Assembly: GCF_004761865.1 (NCBI RefSeq)
Contig: NZ_SJDM01000017.1
Span: 1-64,000 of the forward strand
Direction: 5' to 3'
Source: Crenalkalicoccus roseus
GTDB taxonomy: Bacteria > Pseudomonadota > Alphaproteobacteria > Acetobacterales > Acetobacteraceae
DNA: 64,000 nucleotides
Shown here: positions 46,352 through 61,034 of the stretch, in pieces
Layout of the letters: each line of letters starts with the position of its first letter
Numbering within the stretch: position 1 is the first letter of the stretch
The notes under the pieces: model-generated
What the model was told of the DNA's origin: nothing
Databases searched by the model: none
The model's input: the letters and a program-made list of their open reading frames with translations, nothing else
Position numbers and translations under genes: made by a program

Positions 46352-47103
46352 CGGAACAGATCCTCCTCCGGGGCGCGCACCAGCGCCCGCGCCGCGGCGG
46401 GCGGCGCGTCCCAGCGGAGGCCGCGCAGCAGCACCGCCGGCTGCGCCTCGTCGCCCTGGCCCATCAGCAGCGAGGCGGCGGCGGCGATCTCGTCGGCGAA
46501 GCCGGTGATGCTCACCTCGAGGCGACGGCCGAACAGGTCCGGCCGGCCGCGCAGGTCGAGCAGCGCCGGCAGCCCCGCCGCGCCGATCGCGACGCCGACC
46601 GTGCCGCGGCGCCAGGGGCGGCCGAAGCTGTCGCTGATCACCACCGGCAGGCCGAGCCGCTCCCGCAGCGCCGCCGCGCTGGCGTCGGGATCGCGGGGCA
46701 GCAGCAGCACGCGCTCCGCGCCGTCCGCCGCGGCGACGTTGGAGCGGTCCACCCCGGCATTGGCCATGACGAAGCCAAGCCGGTGCTGCATGATCAGCAG
46801 CCCCGGCCGCGCGCGCACCACGCGCACGGATTCCGAGAGGATCACCTCCACCAGGCGCGGATCCTTGCCCACCGCCGCCGCCAGCGTCCGCGCCCTGGCC
46901 GAGGGCGTGACCGTGGCGAGGTCCAGCATCCGTCCCTCGGCCTTGGAGACGATCTTCTGCGCCACCACCAGCACATCGCGCGCATCGGGTACGGCGCCGG
47001 CGCGCGCGAGCGCCGCCGCGAGCAGCGCGGCGAGGTCGTCACCGGCCCGCACCAACGGGATGCCGGGCAGCGCCAGGAGCTCCAGCCGGCCTGGGGCGGG
47101 CAT
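46348..47103 (-). CDS. cofE: Coenzyme F420-0:L-glutamate ligase
   Basis: 251 residues, single-domain Cof[77 protein letters not shown] and [16 protein letters not shown]. It adds the gamma-linked glutamate tail. It lacks the extra C-terminal FMN-binding domain that mycobacterial FbiB uses to reduce dehydro-F420, so that step, if needed, must come from elsewhere. 6 bp after the fgd gene. Confidence 0.94.
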   Translation of the reverse strand: MPAPGRLELLALPGIPLVRAGDDLAALLAAALARAGAVPDARDVLVVAQKIVSKAEGRMLDLATVTPSARARTLAAAVGKDPRLVEVILSESVRVVRARPGLLIMQHRLGFVMANAGVDRSNVAAADGAERVLLLPRDPDASAAALRERLGLPVVISDSFGRPWRRGTVGVAIGAAGLPALLDLRGRPDLFGRRLEVSITGFADEIAAAASLLMGQGDEAQPAVLLRGLRWDAPPAAARALVRAPEEDLFR

Positions 47104-47109
47104 CCGCGC

Positions 47110-48111
47110 TCAGCCGAAGCGGCGGCGCAGCCGCGGCAGCACCTGCTCCCCGTAGAGGGAGAGGAAGCGCGCCTGGTCCGGCCCCGGGGCGTGGAACACC
47201 AAGTGGCGGAAGCCGAGGCCGACATAGAAGCCGATGCGCTCCACATGCTCCTCCGGGTCGGTGGAGACGATCCAGCGGCTCGCCGCGCGTTCCAGCGGCA
47301 GCGCGTCCGCGAGCCGCTCCATTTCCGCCGGGTCCTCGACCGACATCTTCTCCTCTGACGAAAGGGCCAGCGCCGCCCAGTGGCGCGTGTCCCGCAGGGC
47401 GCGGTCGCGGTCGGTGTCGAAGGAGACCTTCACCTCGATCATGCGCTCGAAGGGCCGGCCGTTCCCGGCCTGCTCCAGCCCCGCCGCGACGTTGGGCAGC
47501 AGCGTCTCGGTGTAGAGCTCGGCCTTCTTGCCGCTGGTGCAGATGAATCCGTCGCCGGCGCGACCGGCGTATTTCGCCACCATCGCCCCCGCGGCGGCGA
47601 TCCAGATCGGCACCGGCCGCTCCGGCCGGTCGTAGATGGTGGCGTTCTCGGTGCGGTAGTACTGCCCCTCGAAGCTGACCCGCTCCTCCGTCCAGAGGCG
47701 GCGGATCAGCGCCACCGCCTCGCGCAGCCGGGCGAAGCGTTCCTTGAACTCCGGCCAGGGCTGGCCGGTGGCCGGCACCTCGTTCAGCCCCTCGCCGGTG
47801 CCGATGCCGAGCACGACGCGACCGGGGAACATGGCCCCGAGCGTGGCGAAGGCCTGGGCGACGATGGAGGGATGGTAGCGGAAGGTCGGCGTCAGCACGC
47901 TGGTGCCGATGGCGACGCGCGCGGTGCGCGCCCCGAGGGCGCCGAGCCAGGCGATGGAGTTCGGCGCGTGGCCGCCGCTGTGCCGCCAGGGCTGGAAGTG
48001 GTCGCTGACGAAGACGCTGTCGAATCCCGCCGCCTCCGCCTGGCAGGCGAACTCCAGCAGCGGGCCGGGGGCGAATTGCTCCGCCGATGCCTTGTAGCCG
48101 AGCTTCAGCAC
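47110..48111 (-). CDS. fgd: F420-dependent glucose-6-phosphate dehydrogenase-like enzyme
   Basis: 333 residues. The sequence follows mycobacterial Fgd1 as I remember it: [77 protein letters not shown] and [11 protein letters not shown]. Predicted coenzyme and active-site residues D37, H38, W42, E107 and phosphate ligands K195, K255 and R279 are kept; the position of Fgd1 His260 is M256. It would oxidise glucose-6-phosphate (or a similar sugar phosphate) and reduce F420. First gene of the fgd-cofE-cofD-cofC operon, so production and reduction of F420 are co-transcribed. Confidence 0.9.
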   Translation of the reverse strand: MLKLGYKASAEQFAPGPLLEFACQAEAAGFDSVFVSDHFQPWRHSGGHAPNSIAWLGALGARTARVAIGTSVLTPTFRYHPSIVAQAFATLGAMFPGRVVLGIGTGEGLNEVPATGQPWPEFKERFARLREAVALIRRLWTEERVSFEGQYYRTENATIYDRPERPVPIWIAAAGAMVAKYAGRAGDGFICTSGKKAELYTETLLPNVAAGLEQAGNGRPFERMIEVKVSFDTDRDRALRDTRHWAALALSSEEKMSVEDPAEMERLADALPLERAASRWIVSTDPEEHVERIGFYVGLGFRHLVFHAPGPDQARFLSLYGEQVLPRLRRRFG

Positions 48112-48192
48112 GTCGCGACCCCCTCCGCCGGCGCCCGGGCGCGGGCGCCCGGTGATCTATAGCCCGCGCCCAGCGCCGCCACCAACCGGGGA

Positions 48193-49068
48193 TCAGGTGT
48201 CGGCCAGGGCGGCGATGATGCGGTCGCGCGCCGCCCGGTCCTCCTCTTCGTGCACGGGCTGGATGCAGACATGGGTGGCGCCGGCCTCGAAATGCGCGCG
48301 CAGGCCGCGCTTCACCGCCTCGGCCTCCCCCCAGAGCACCATCGCGTCGATGAAGCGGTCGCTGCCCCCGTCTTCCAGCTCCGCCTCGGTGAAGCCGAGG
48401 CGCAGCCAGTTGTTGCGGTAATTCGGCAGCGTCATGTAGCGCGCCAGTTCCCTGCGGCCGAGGGCACGGGCGCGGGCCGGGTCGGTCTCGAGGCAGACCT
48501 TCTGCTCCACCGCCAGCACCTTGCCGGGGCCGAGGATGGCGGCGGCGCGCCGGGTGTGCTCCGGGGTCACGTTGTAGGGAACAGCGCCGCGGGCGCGCTC
48601 GGCGGCGAGCGCCAGCATCCTCGGGCCGAGCGCGGCGAGGAGGATCGGCCAGCGCCCGGCCTCCGGCTGGTCCCTGGCGATGGCGTCGAGATAGGCGCGC
48701 ATCGCCGGCACCGGCTTCTCGTAGGCGTGGCCGCGCAGCCGCTCCACCATCGGGGCGTGGCTGACGCCGAGGCCGAGGATGAAGCGGTCCCCGTACAGCG
48801 CGTTCAGGGTGATGAGGCCGCGCCGGGCGGCGAAGGCATCGCGCGCGTAGATGCTGGCGATCGAGCTGCCGACCATCAGCCGCGTGCCGGCGCCGAGCAG
48901 GAAGCCGGCGAGCGAGAAGGATTCGTAGCCCCGCGCCTCCGGATACCACAGCGTCGAATAGCCGTGATCCTCGACGGTGCGGACCAGGTCGCGCAGCCCC
49001 GCCGCATCCAAACGGTCCGTCGGATACCAGATGCCGAGCCGCCCGATCCGCATGCTGTCATCCCGCAT
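48193..49068 (-). CDS. LLM-class F420-dependent oxidoreductase (TIGR03620-like)
   Basis: 291 residues. MRIGRLGIWYPTDRLDAAGL, HGYSTLWYPEARGYESFSLA, VGSSIASIYARDAFAARRGL, LGLGVSHAPMVERLRGHAY and RAAAILGPGKVLAVEQKVCL match the F420 oxidoreductase subfamily common in mycobacteria. The ATG at 49068 has GGGAGG 9 nt upstream; a second ATG 15 bp later is possible. Upstream lies the GGCAA repeat region. 81 bp before fgd on the same strand. Confidence 0.86.
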   Translation of the reverse strand: MRDDSMRIGRLGIWYPTDRLDAAGLRDLVRTVEDHGYSTLWYPEARGYESFSLAGFLLGAGTRLMVGSSIASIYARDAFAARRGLITLNALYGDRFILGLGVSHAPMVERLRGHAYEKPVPAMRAYLDAIARDQPEAGRWPILLAALGPRMLALAAERARGAVPYNVTPEHTRRAAAILGPGKVLAVEQKVCLETDPARARALGRRELARYMTLPNYRNNWLRLGFTEAELEDGGSDRFIDAMVLWGEAEAVKRGLRAHFEAGATHVCIQPVHEEEDRAARDRIIAALADT

Positions 49069-49122
49069 GACATGGCCTCCCTTCCCCGCACGGTGACCAT
49101 CCTGGCGCCGCGCCACAATCGT

Positions 49123-49149
49123 GGCAAGAAAATGGCAATACCCAGGCAA
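49123..49149. promoter_or_regulatory. GGCAA direct repeats with 11-bp period between divergent genes
   Basis: GGCAA occurs at 49123, 49134 and 49145, exactly 11 bp apart, with a weaker GGCGG one step further at 49156. The stretch is AT-richer than its surroundings. It lies in the 305-bp gap between the LLM gene (start 49068) and the molybdopterin oxidoreductase (start 49374). The helical phasing suggests a tandem operator for an unknown regulator. Nothing else is recognised in the gap apart from GAGGGAGG before 49374. Confidence 0.4.
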
Positions 49150-49373
49150 GAAAAAGGCGGCGCCTGATGGCACCGCCAAGTTCAGGGAGGAAACGTCCAA
49201 GAAAGGCAGCAGACAGAGAGGTCTGCTGGCCGCCGCGAAGATGGCTGCGCCCGGCTGAACGTCAAGAGCGGGTGGCGGTTGCGCAGCGCCTGGGGATCGC
49301 GATGCTGTGCTCATGCCGTCGGCGCGCCGTGGCCGCGGGCGGCGTAGCCTGCTTTCCGCGAGGGAGGACGGCC

Positions 49374-53296
<3,923 letters not shown>

Positions 53297-53300
<4 letters not shown>

Positions 53301-56149
53301 TCCGTCTCTCCCCCCGGGGCGGGCCGGAAACGGATCCTGGCCCGGAAACCCGATGTCCTGTAGTCGAGCGTCACCGTCGCTCCCTGGCCCAGCTCGTTCG
53401 GCAGGCCCGAGCGCAGGAGCCGCGTGCCGAAGCCCTGCCTCTCGGGCGGCCGTGCCGGCGGCCCGCCGCCTTCCTCCCAGGCAAGGTCCACCCAGCCTTC
53501 CTCCTCCCGCCGCCAGGTCAGCACCACCTGCCCGGTGGGCAGGCTAAGCGCGCCATGTTTGGCGGCATTCGTGGCCATTTCGTGGATGGCGAGCGCCAGC
53601 GCCAGGGCTTGGCGCGGCGCCAGCCAGACCGGCGGCCCCTCCAGGCGGATGCGGGTCTGCGCTCCCCCATCGCCCGCTCCGCGCCAGGGCGCAAGGGCCG
53701 ACGCCGCCACCTCCTCCAGCGTGGCGCCGCGCCAGGTGCGCGCCGTCAGCAGGTCGTGGCCGCGGGCGAGCGCCATCAGCCGGTCCTGGAAATCGGCGAG
53801 GAACCCCTCCACCGGTCCGGGGCCGGCGCGACGCGCGGTCTGTCGCGCCAGGGAGAGCACAGTGGCCAGGGTGTTCTTCACCCTGTGGTTCAGCTCCCCG
53901 ATCAGCAGGCGCTGGCGCTGCTCCGCCTCGCGGCGGGCGGTGATGTCGCGCACGAAGCCGCCGAGCAGGGCCGGCCGCTCCTCCGGCTCGCCGATCGGGA
54001 AGCCGAGCACGCGGATCCAGCGCCGCTGCCCGTCGGGGCGACGGATGGCGTATTCGAGGTCCATCGCCTCGCCGGACAGCATCCGGCGCAACGCCTCCGC
54101 CGTCTGCCCGGGCTCCTCTGCGCCGCGGGCCAGGGCGGTGTGGCCCGCGCCCGGCCCGGGCGGGGCGCCCCAGAGGCGCGCATAGGCGGGGCTGACATAG
54201 TCCAGCCGGTCCGCACCGGCGTCGAGAACCCAGAGCACGTCCGGGCTCGCCTCGGCGAAGCGGCGGAAGCGGGTCTCGGAGGCGGCGAGGGCCCCGGCCG
54301 CGGCGACCGCCGCCGCGCGTGCCGCTGCCTCGGCCGCCACCTGCCGCTCCAGCGCCTGGCGGGTCTCGACAAGGTCCGTCACATCCGTGGCCGATCCGAT
54401 CCAGCGCCGGATCACCCCGTCGGCGCCGCGCGCCGGCAGGGCACGGGCGACGAACCAGCGCCAGGCGCCGTCGGCCCGGCGCATCCGGCACTCCGCCTCA
54501 TAGGGCTCGCCACGCTGCAGCGCCGCGCGCCAGGCGGAGAGCACCGCCGCGCGGTCCTCGGGGTGGACGGGCACGCGCACCGCCTCCGGCGCCTCCCGCG
54601 GCGGCTGGCCGGTGAACTCGAAGAAGCGGGGGTTCAGGTAGTCCACCCGCCCGTCCGGCCCGCTCGACCACACGATCTGCGGCACCGCCTCGGCCAGGAT
54701 GCGGAAGCGCAGCTCCGACTGGCGCAGCGCCTCCGCCGCCTGCCGCTCCGCGTCGATGTCCATCAGCGCCGCCACGGCGAAGGCGATCCGCCCCTCATCG
54801 TCGCGGATCGCCGCGGCCTGGGCCCGGATCCAGACCGAATCGCCCCCTGGACGGCGCATGCGCAGCTCGGCGCTGGCCGGGGACTCCCCCGCGAGCGCCC
54901 GCGCCAGCGGCCGCGCCTCGGCGGGCACCAGCCGGCCCTCCCCGTCGAAGGCCTGGTAGCGGGCGTAGTCGGCGACGCCGGCGGCGGCCATCTCGGGCAC
55001 GCCGAGCATCCGGGCGGCGCGGCGGTTGGCCAGGATGATCCGGCCCGAGGGCGCCTCCGCCAGCACCACGCCCACCGGCACGTGGTCGAGCACCGCCTGC
55101 AGCCGCGCGGCAAGGCGCGCGCTCTCCGCCTGCCGCGCGCGGCGGCTGCGCGCCGCGGCGACCAGGGTGGTGGCGACGGCGTCCACCTCCCGCACCCCCG
55201 AAGCGCGGAGCGGCACCGGCACCTCCCCCCGCCCGGCCACGCGGGCCACCGCCTGCAGCCCGCGCAGCGGCCGGACGAGGCGCCGGTCGCCCCAGAAGGC
55301 GATGCCGAGGGTGAGCGCCAGCAGGAGGGGCAGGCCGCCCAGCACCACCGGCGCCATGGCGCGGCGCAGCGCGCCGTCCACCGCGTCCCGCGGCACCCCG
55401 ACCAGCACCGTCCAGGGCATGCCGGAGACCTGCCGCCAGGCCATGTGCACCGGCACGCCGTCCCGCGTGGTGCTGGTGCGCCAGCCGGCCGGCGGCCAGC
55501 CCGCCTCCCGCAGCGCCGCCAGCGCGTCCGGATGCACCTGCTGGCCGACGAAGCGGGCGGGCAGCGGCACGCGGGCGAGAATGGTGTGGCTGCCGTCCAG
55601 CACCGAGGCGACCCAGCCGGGCGGCAGGCGCAGGCGCTCGAGGACGGCCGACCAGAAGCCGATCCCGTCGGTGGAGAGCAGGAGGTCCAGCGGCGCTCCC
55701 GCCGCGCCGTCCACGGGCTGGCGGAAGACCACCACGGGGCGGCCGGTCTCCGGATCCCGCCGCAGGTCGGAGACGCGGAGCGCGGGCGGCGCGGCATCGC
55801 GCTCGGCCGGGACCAGGCTCAGCTCCACCCCGAGCGAGGCCTGCAGCACCGCAGCCTGCCGGGAGAAGGCCTCGGCATCCGCCGCCAGCACCGCGGGCGA
55901 GGAAGCGAGCACCGAGAGGGAGCCCCGCAGCGCCGCGATCTCCCGCTCCACCGCCGCGGCGATCTCGCGCGCCATCTCCTCCCCGCCACGGACCAGGCGG
56001 GCACGCTCCATCTCGGCGAAGCGCCAAGCGGCGAAGCCGGCCGCGCCCCAGGCGGGCAGCAGTGCCAGCAGCACGAGCAGGACCAGCAGCGCGCGCACGC
56101 CAAGGCCGCGCCTGGGCCGAGCCGGATGCCGCACCGTCGCCTCGTTCAT
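53297..56149 (-). CDS. Membrane HWE-family sensor histidine kinase with dCache-like and PAS domains
   Basis: 950 residues. A TM span at about 19-42, a periplasmic sensor region (about 45-285, dCache-like by its layout), a second TM at about 290-310, a HAMP-like linker, then three PAS domains (about 350-465, 475-600, 625-745). The HWE kinase core has the phospho-acceptor in LIGELNHRVKNTLATVLSLA, Asn in AIHEMATNAAKHGALS and WEEGGGPP. It should sense an extracytoplasmic signal and phosphorylate the coupled receiver at 52941-53300. The ligand is not predictable. Confidence 0.87.
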
Positions 56150-56362
56150 GCGCCCTGCCGCCGCCCCTCCTCCCTACGGCGTGACACCCCTTCGCCGATC
56201 ACGCCTCCGCCACCCTTGGGCGACCGATTCGCCGCTCCTGCCCCGGCGAATCAGGCGCCAGCCCGCGCAGATCCCGAGAGGGTCTGCGCGCGGGTTCCTC
56301 CATGGCGCAAGGAGAGGGGCGCGTCCACAAGCCGCCGACATGCCCCCGCCGGCGGGGCGGCG

Positions 56363-58741
<2,379 letters not shown>

Positions 58742-58883
58742 GTCTCTCTCGCCTTGTGGGTGCGCGGACGGATCGCGGGGAGGTTAGGACACTCCGCCGC
58801 CGCGCGCGACCCCGCCCGGCGTTGACAGCCGGCCCCGCCCCGGCGAGGGTCCGGCCAAAGGCGGCGGGGAGGAAAGGCGCGGG

Positions 58884-59657
58884 ATGCAGGACCTCGAGTG
58901 CTTCCGGGTGGAGGTGGCCGACCATGTCGCCACCGTCACCATGTGCCGTGCCCCGGTGAACGCGCAGAACGCCCGCTTCCGCGAGGAGCTGATGGCGGTC
59001 TTCGACGCGCTGCACGACCGCGAGGACGTGCGCGCCGTGGTGCTGACGGGCGAGGGGCGCGCCTTCTCCGCCGGCGCCGACCTGAAGGACCGGCCGGACC
59101 GGGCGCGGCCCGGCGCCTATCCGCGGCACAACCGCTGGGTCCGGGAATCCTTCTACTCGGTCATGGAGTGCGACAAGCCGGTGATCGCCGCGATCAACGG
59201 CCCGGCGATCGGTGCCGGCCTCGCCCTCGCCCTCTCCTGCGACATCCTGCTCGCCGCCGAGGATGCCTGGGTGGCGATGACCGAGGTGGATGTCGGCCTC
59301 GCCGGCGGCGTGCGGCACGTGCTGCTGGCGTTCGGCCGCTCCGACGCACGGCTGATGTTCTACACCGCGCGCCGCGTCGGCGCCGCCGACCTCTACCGCA
59401 TGGGCGTCGTCTCCGCCGTGCACCCGCGCGAGCGGCTGCTTGAGGAGGCGCAGGCGATCGCGCGCGAGATCGCGGCCAAGAGCCCGCTCGCCATCCGTGC
59501 CGCCAAGCGCAGCTTCAACCTGGTCGAGGGGATGAGCCTGCGCGACGGCTACCGCTACGAGCAGTCGCAGACCGTGGAGCTCTCGCGGACCGAGGATTCG
59601 CAGGAGGCCCAGGCGGCGTTCCGCGAGAAGCGCAAGCCGGTGTTCAAGGGCCGCTGA
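58884..59657 (+). CDS. Enoyl-CoA hydratase/isomerase (crotonase) family protein
   Basis: 257 residues. The crotonase fold is clear: VADHVATVTMCRAPVNAQNA, GEGRAFSAGADLKD (first oxyanion segment), KPVIAAINGPAIGAGLALAL (second) and DVGLAGGVRHVLLAFGRSDA. The catalytic Glu positions of enoyl-CoA hydratase are only partly kept (TEVDVGLAGG), so it may be an isomerase or another acyl-CoA enzyme. TGATG overlap with the next gene. Confidence 0.9.
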   Translation: MQDLECFRVEVADHVATVTMCRAPVNAQNARFREELMAVFDALHDREDVRAVVLTGEGRAFSAGADLKDRPDRARPGAYPRHNRWVRESFYSVMECDKPVIAAINGPAIGAGLALALSCDILLAAEDAWVAMTEVDVGLAGGVRHVLLAFGRSDARLMFYTARRVGAADLYRMGVVSAVHPRERLLEEAQAIAREIAAKSPLAIRAAKRSFNLVEGMSLRDGYRYEQSQTVELSRTEDSQEAQAAFREKRKPVFKGR

Positions 59658-59986
59658 TGCGGCCCTGGTTCGTCGCCCTGCTGCTGCTCTCGGCGGCGGG
59701 GGTGATCGAGGCGCGCTGCTCCACCCCCGGCCTGCGCCCCGCGGCGCCGGCGGCGGACCGCGCCTTCCGCATCCTCGGCCGCTCGGCCTTCGCCTTCTGG
59801 CTGGTGCTGCTGGCCTGGGGCTTCCTGAACCTGCCCTGGTGGCAGCCGGTCGCGGGCATCGTCGGCTCTCTGGCGTTGAACGCGCTGATCGTGCGGGCCG
59901 GCGCCAGGCCCTACTGGCCAGGCCTCTCCATGGGCCTCTCGCTCGCCGGCCTGTTCCTGACGGCGGTGGTGCTGCTCTCGCGCTAG
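59657..59986 (+). CDS. Small tetra-span-like membrane protein, hypothetical
   Basis: 109 residues, not recognised. Hydrophobic segments at about 4-18, 45-62, 66-82 and 92-107, with a conserved-looking LAWGFLNLPWWQPVAGIVGS in the middle. It overlaps the crotonase stop by 1 nt and is therefore probably co-translated with it. Inner-membrane location is inferred. Confidence 0.7.
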   Translation: MRPWFVALLLLSAAGVIEARCSTPGLRPAAPAADRAFRILGRSAFAFWLVLLAWGFLNLPWWQPVAGIVGSLALNALIVRAGARPYWPGLSMGLSLAGLFLTAVVLLSR

Positions 59987-60040
59987 ATGGCGCCCGGCGC
60001 CGTCACCGCCCGGCCGTGGCGCACGCCACCCGCCGGGCGG

Positions 60041-60949
60041 TCAGGGGCGGGAGAGGCTCGCATGCCAGCGCATCACCCGCAGCGCCCCGGCGGCGATCAG
60101 GCGCTGGCGCAGCAGCGAGGCCTCGGCCTCGGCGAGGATCGCGGGCGCCATGGCGCGCGCCGCCTCGCGGTCCAGCGCGCGCAGCAGCTCGGACCAGCCG
60201 GCGGAGATCAGGGCGGCCTGGCGCTGTCCGGCATCCTCGGCGACATGCAGGACGAAGCCGGCCTCCTGCAGCGCCGCCTCGACCAGGCTGGCGCAGGGCG
60301 GCGGGGCCGAGCGCCCCTCCAGGGCCAGCCAGCGCTCCGGCAGGGGGGCGGAGCCGGCCGCCACCGCCTCCAGCATCACGAGCTGGCCGGCGCCCCGCAG
60401 CGAGCCGGCCACGGCGTTGAGCAGCAGGGAGGCATCGGGCAGGTGGCGCAGCGCCTCCAGCACCAGGGCGTGGTGATGGTAGCGGGCGCGGAAGGCGGGG
60501 GCCGCCGGGTCCCAGAGCTCCACCGCGGCGCGCCGGCCGAGCGGGCGCAGCCGCGCCGCGGCGCGGGCGGCGAGCCAGGGGTCGGCGGCGTGCAGCGCCA
60601 CCCAGGCGCCGCGCTGGCGCGCCACCGCCTCCGTCACCCCGCCCCCGTCGAGGCCCACCAGCATCAGCGTGGTCGCCGGGGAGAGGGGCAGCAGCCCGGT
60701 CAGGCGCTCCGCCTCCCGCCGCCCGCCGGGCAGCAGGAAGCCACCTCCCCACAGCCGGTCGGAAAGGGCGGCGCGCGCCTCGGCCAGGGCGGCGCCTTCC
60801 TCCAGGGGGGCGGGCACCTCCTCCGGCGGGGCGGGGGTGGGGCAGGCCTGCGCCGGTTCCTCGCCGCCATCGGCGCCGCCGGCGAAGGCCGCGCGGAAGG
60901 CGGTGGCGAGGCGGCGCAGGCGGTGCGGCAGGACGGCGCTGGGCGGCAT
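60041..60949 (-). CDS. Methyltransferase-like protein
   Basis: 302 residues from MPPSAVLPHRL (a start at 60988 is also possible; neither has a good ribosome site). The middle (about 95-225) has the order of a class I SAM methyltransferase: TTLMLVGLDGGGVTEAVARQ in place of motif I, AADPWLAARAAARLR, then HALVLEALRHLPDASLLLNA and GQLVMLEAV. The canonical GxGxG is altered, so SAM binding is uncertain. The rest is Ala/Arg-rich. No operon partner; convergent with the crotonase pair. Confidence 0.55.
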   Translation of the reverse strand: MPPSAVLPHRLRRLATAFRAAFAGGADGGEEPAQACPTPAPPEEVPAPLEEGAALAEARAALSDRLWGGGFLLPGGRREAERLTGLLPLSPATTLMLVGLDGGGVTEAVARQRGAWVALHAADPWLAARAAARLRPLGRRAAVELWDPAAPAFRARYHHHALVLEALRHLPDASLLLNAVAGSLRGAGQLVMLEAVAAGSAPLPERWLALEGRSAPPPCASLVEAALQEAGFVLHVAEDAGQRQAALISAGWSELLRALDREAARAMAPAILAEAEASLLRQRLIAAGALRVMRWHASLSRP

Positions 60950-61034
60950 CTTCGGAACCGGCGGGCCTCGGACGCGCAAGCCCAGCATGGAGGCGTGAAC
61001 AAAGCCTTGCCGCGCCTCCCCTTCCCCGCCCCGG

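Noticed and set aside
49100-49180. Possible sigma-54 promoter (TGGCAC...) in the divergent gap
   Set aside because: No TTGC at the right distance from TGGCAC; the phased GGCAA pattern describes the region better.
56262-56294. Imperfect hairpin between the HWE kinase and the Mo-hydroxylase genes
   Set aside because: It has an 8-bp stem (CGCGCAGA/TCTGCGCG) with an 11-nt loop. It lies upstream of the kinase start and downstream of the Mo gene, but with no T-run and in GC-rich DNA it is too weak to call a terminator.
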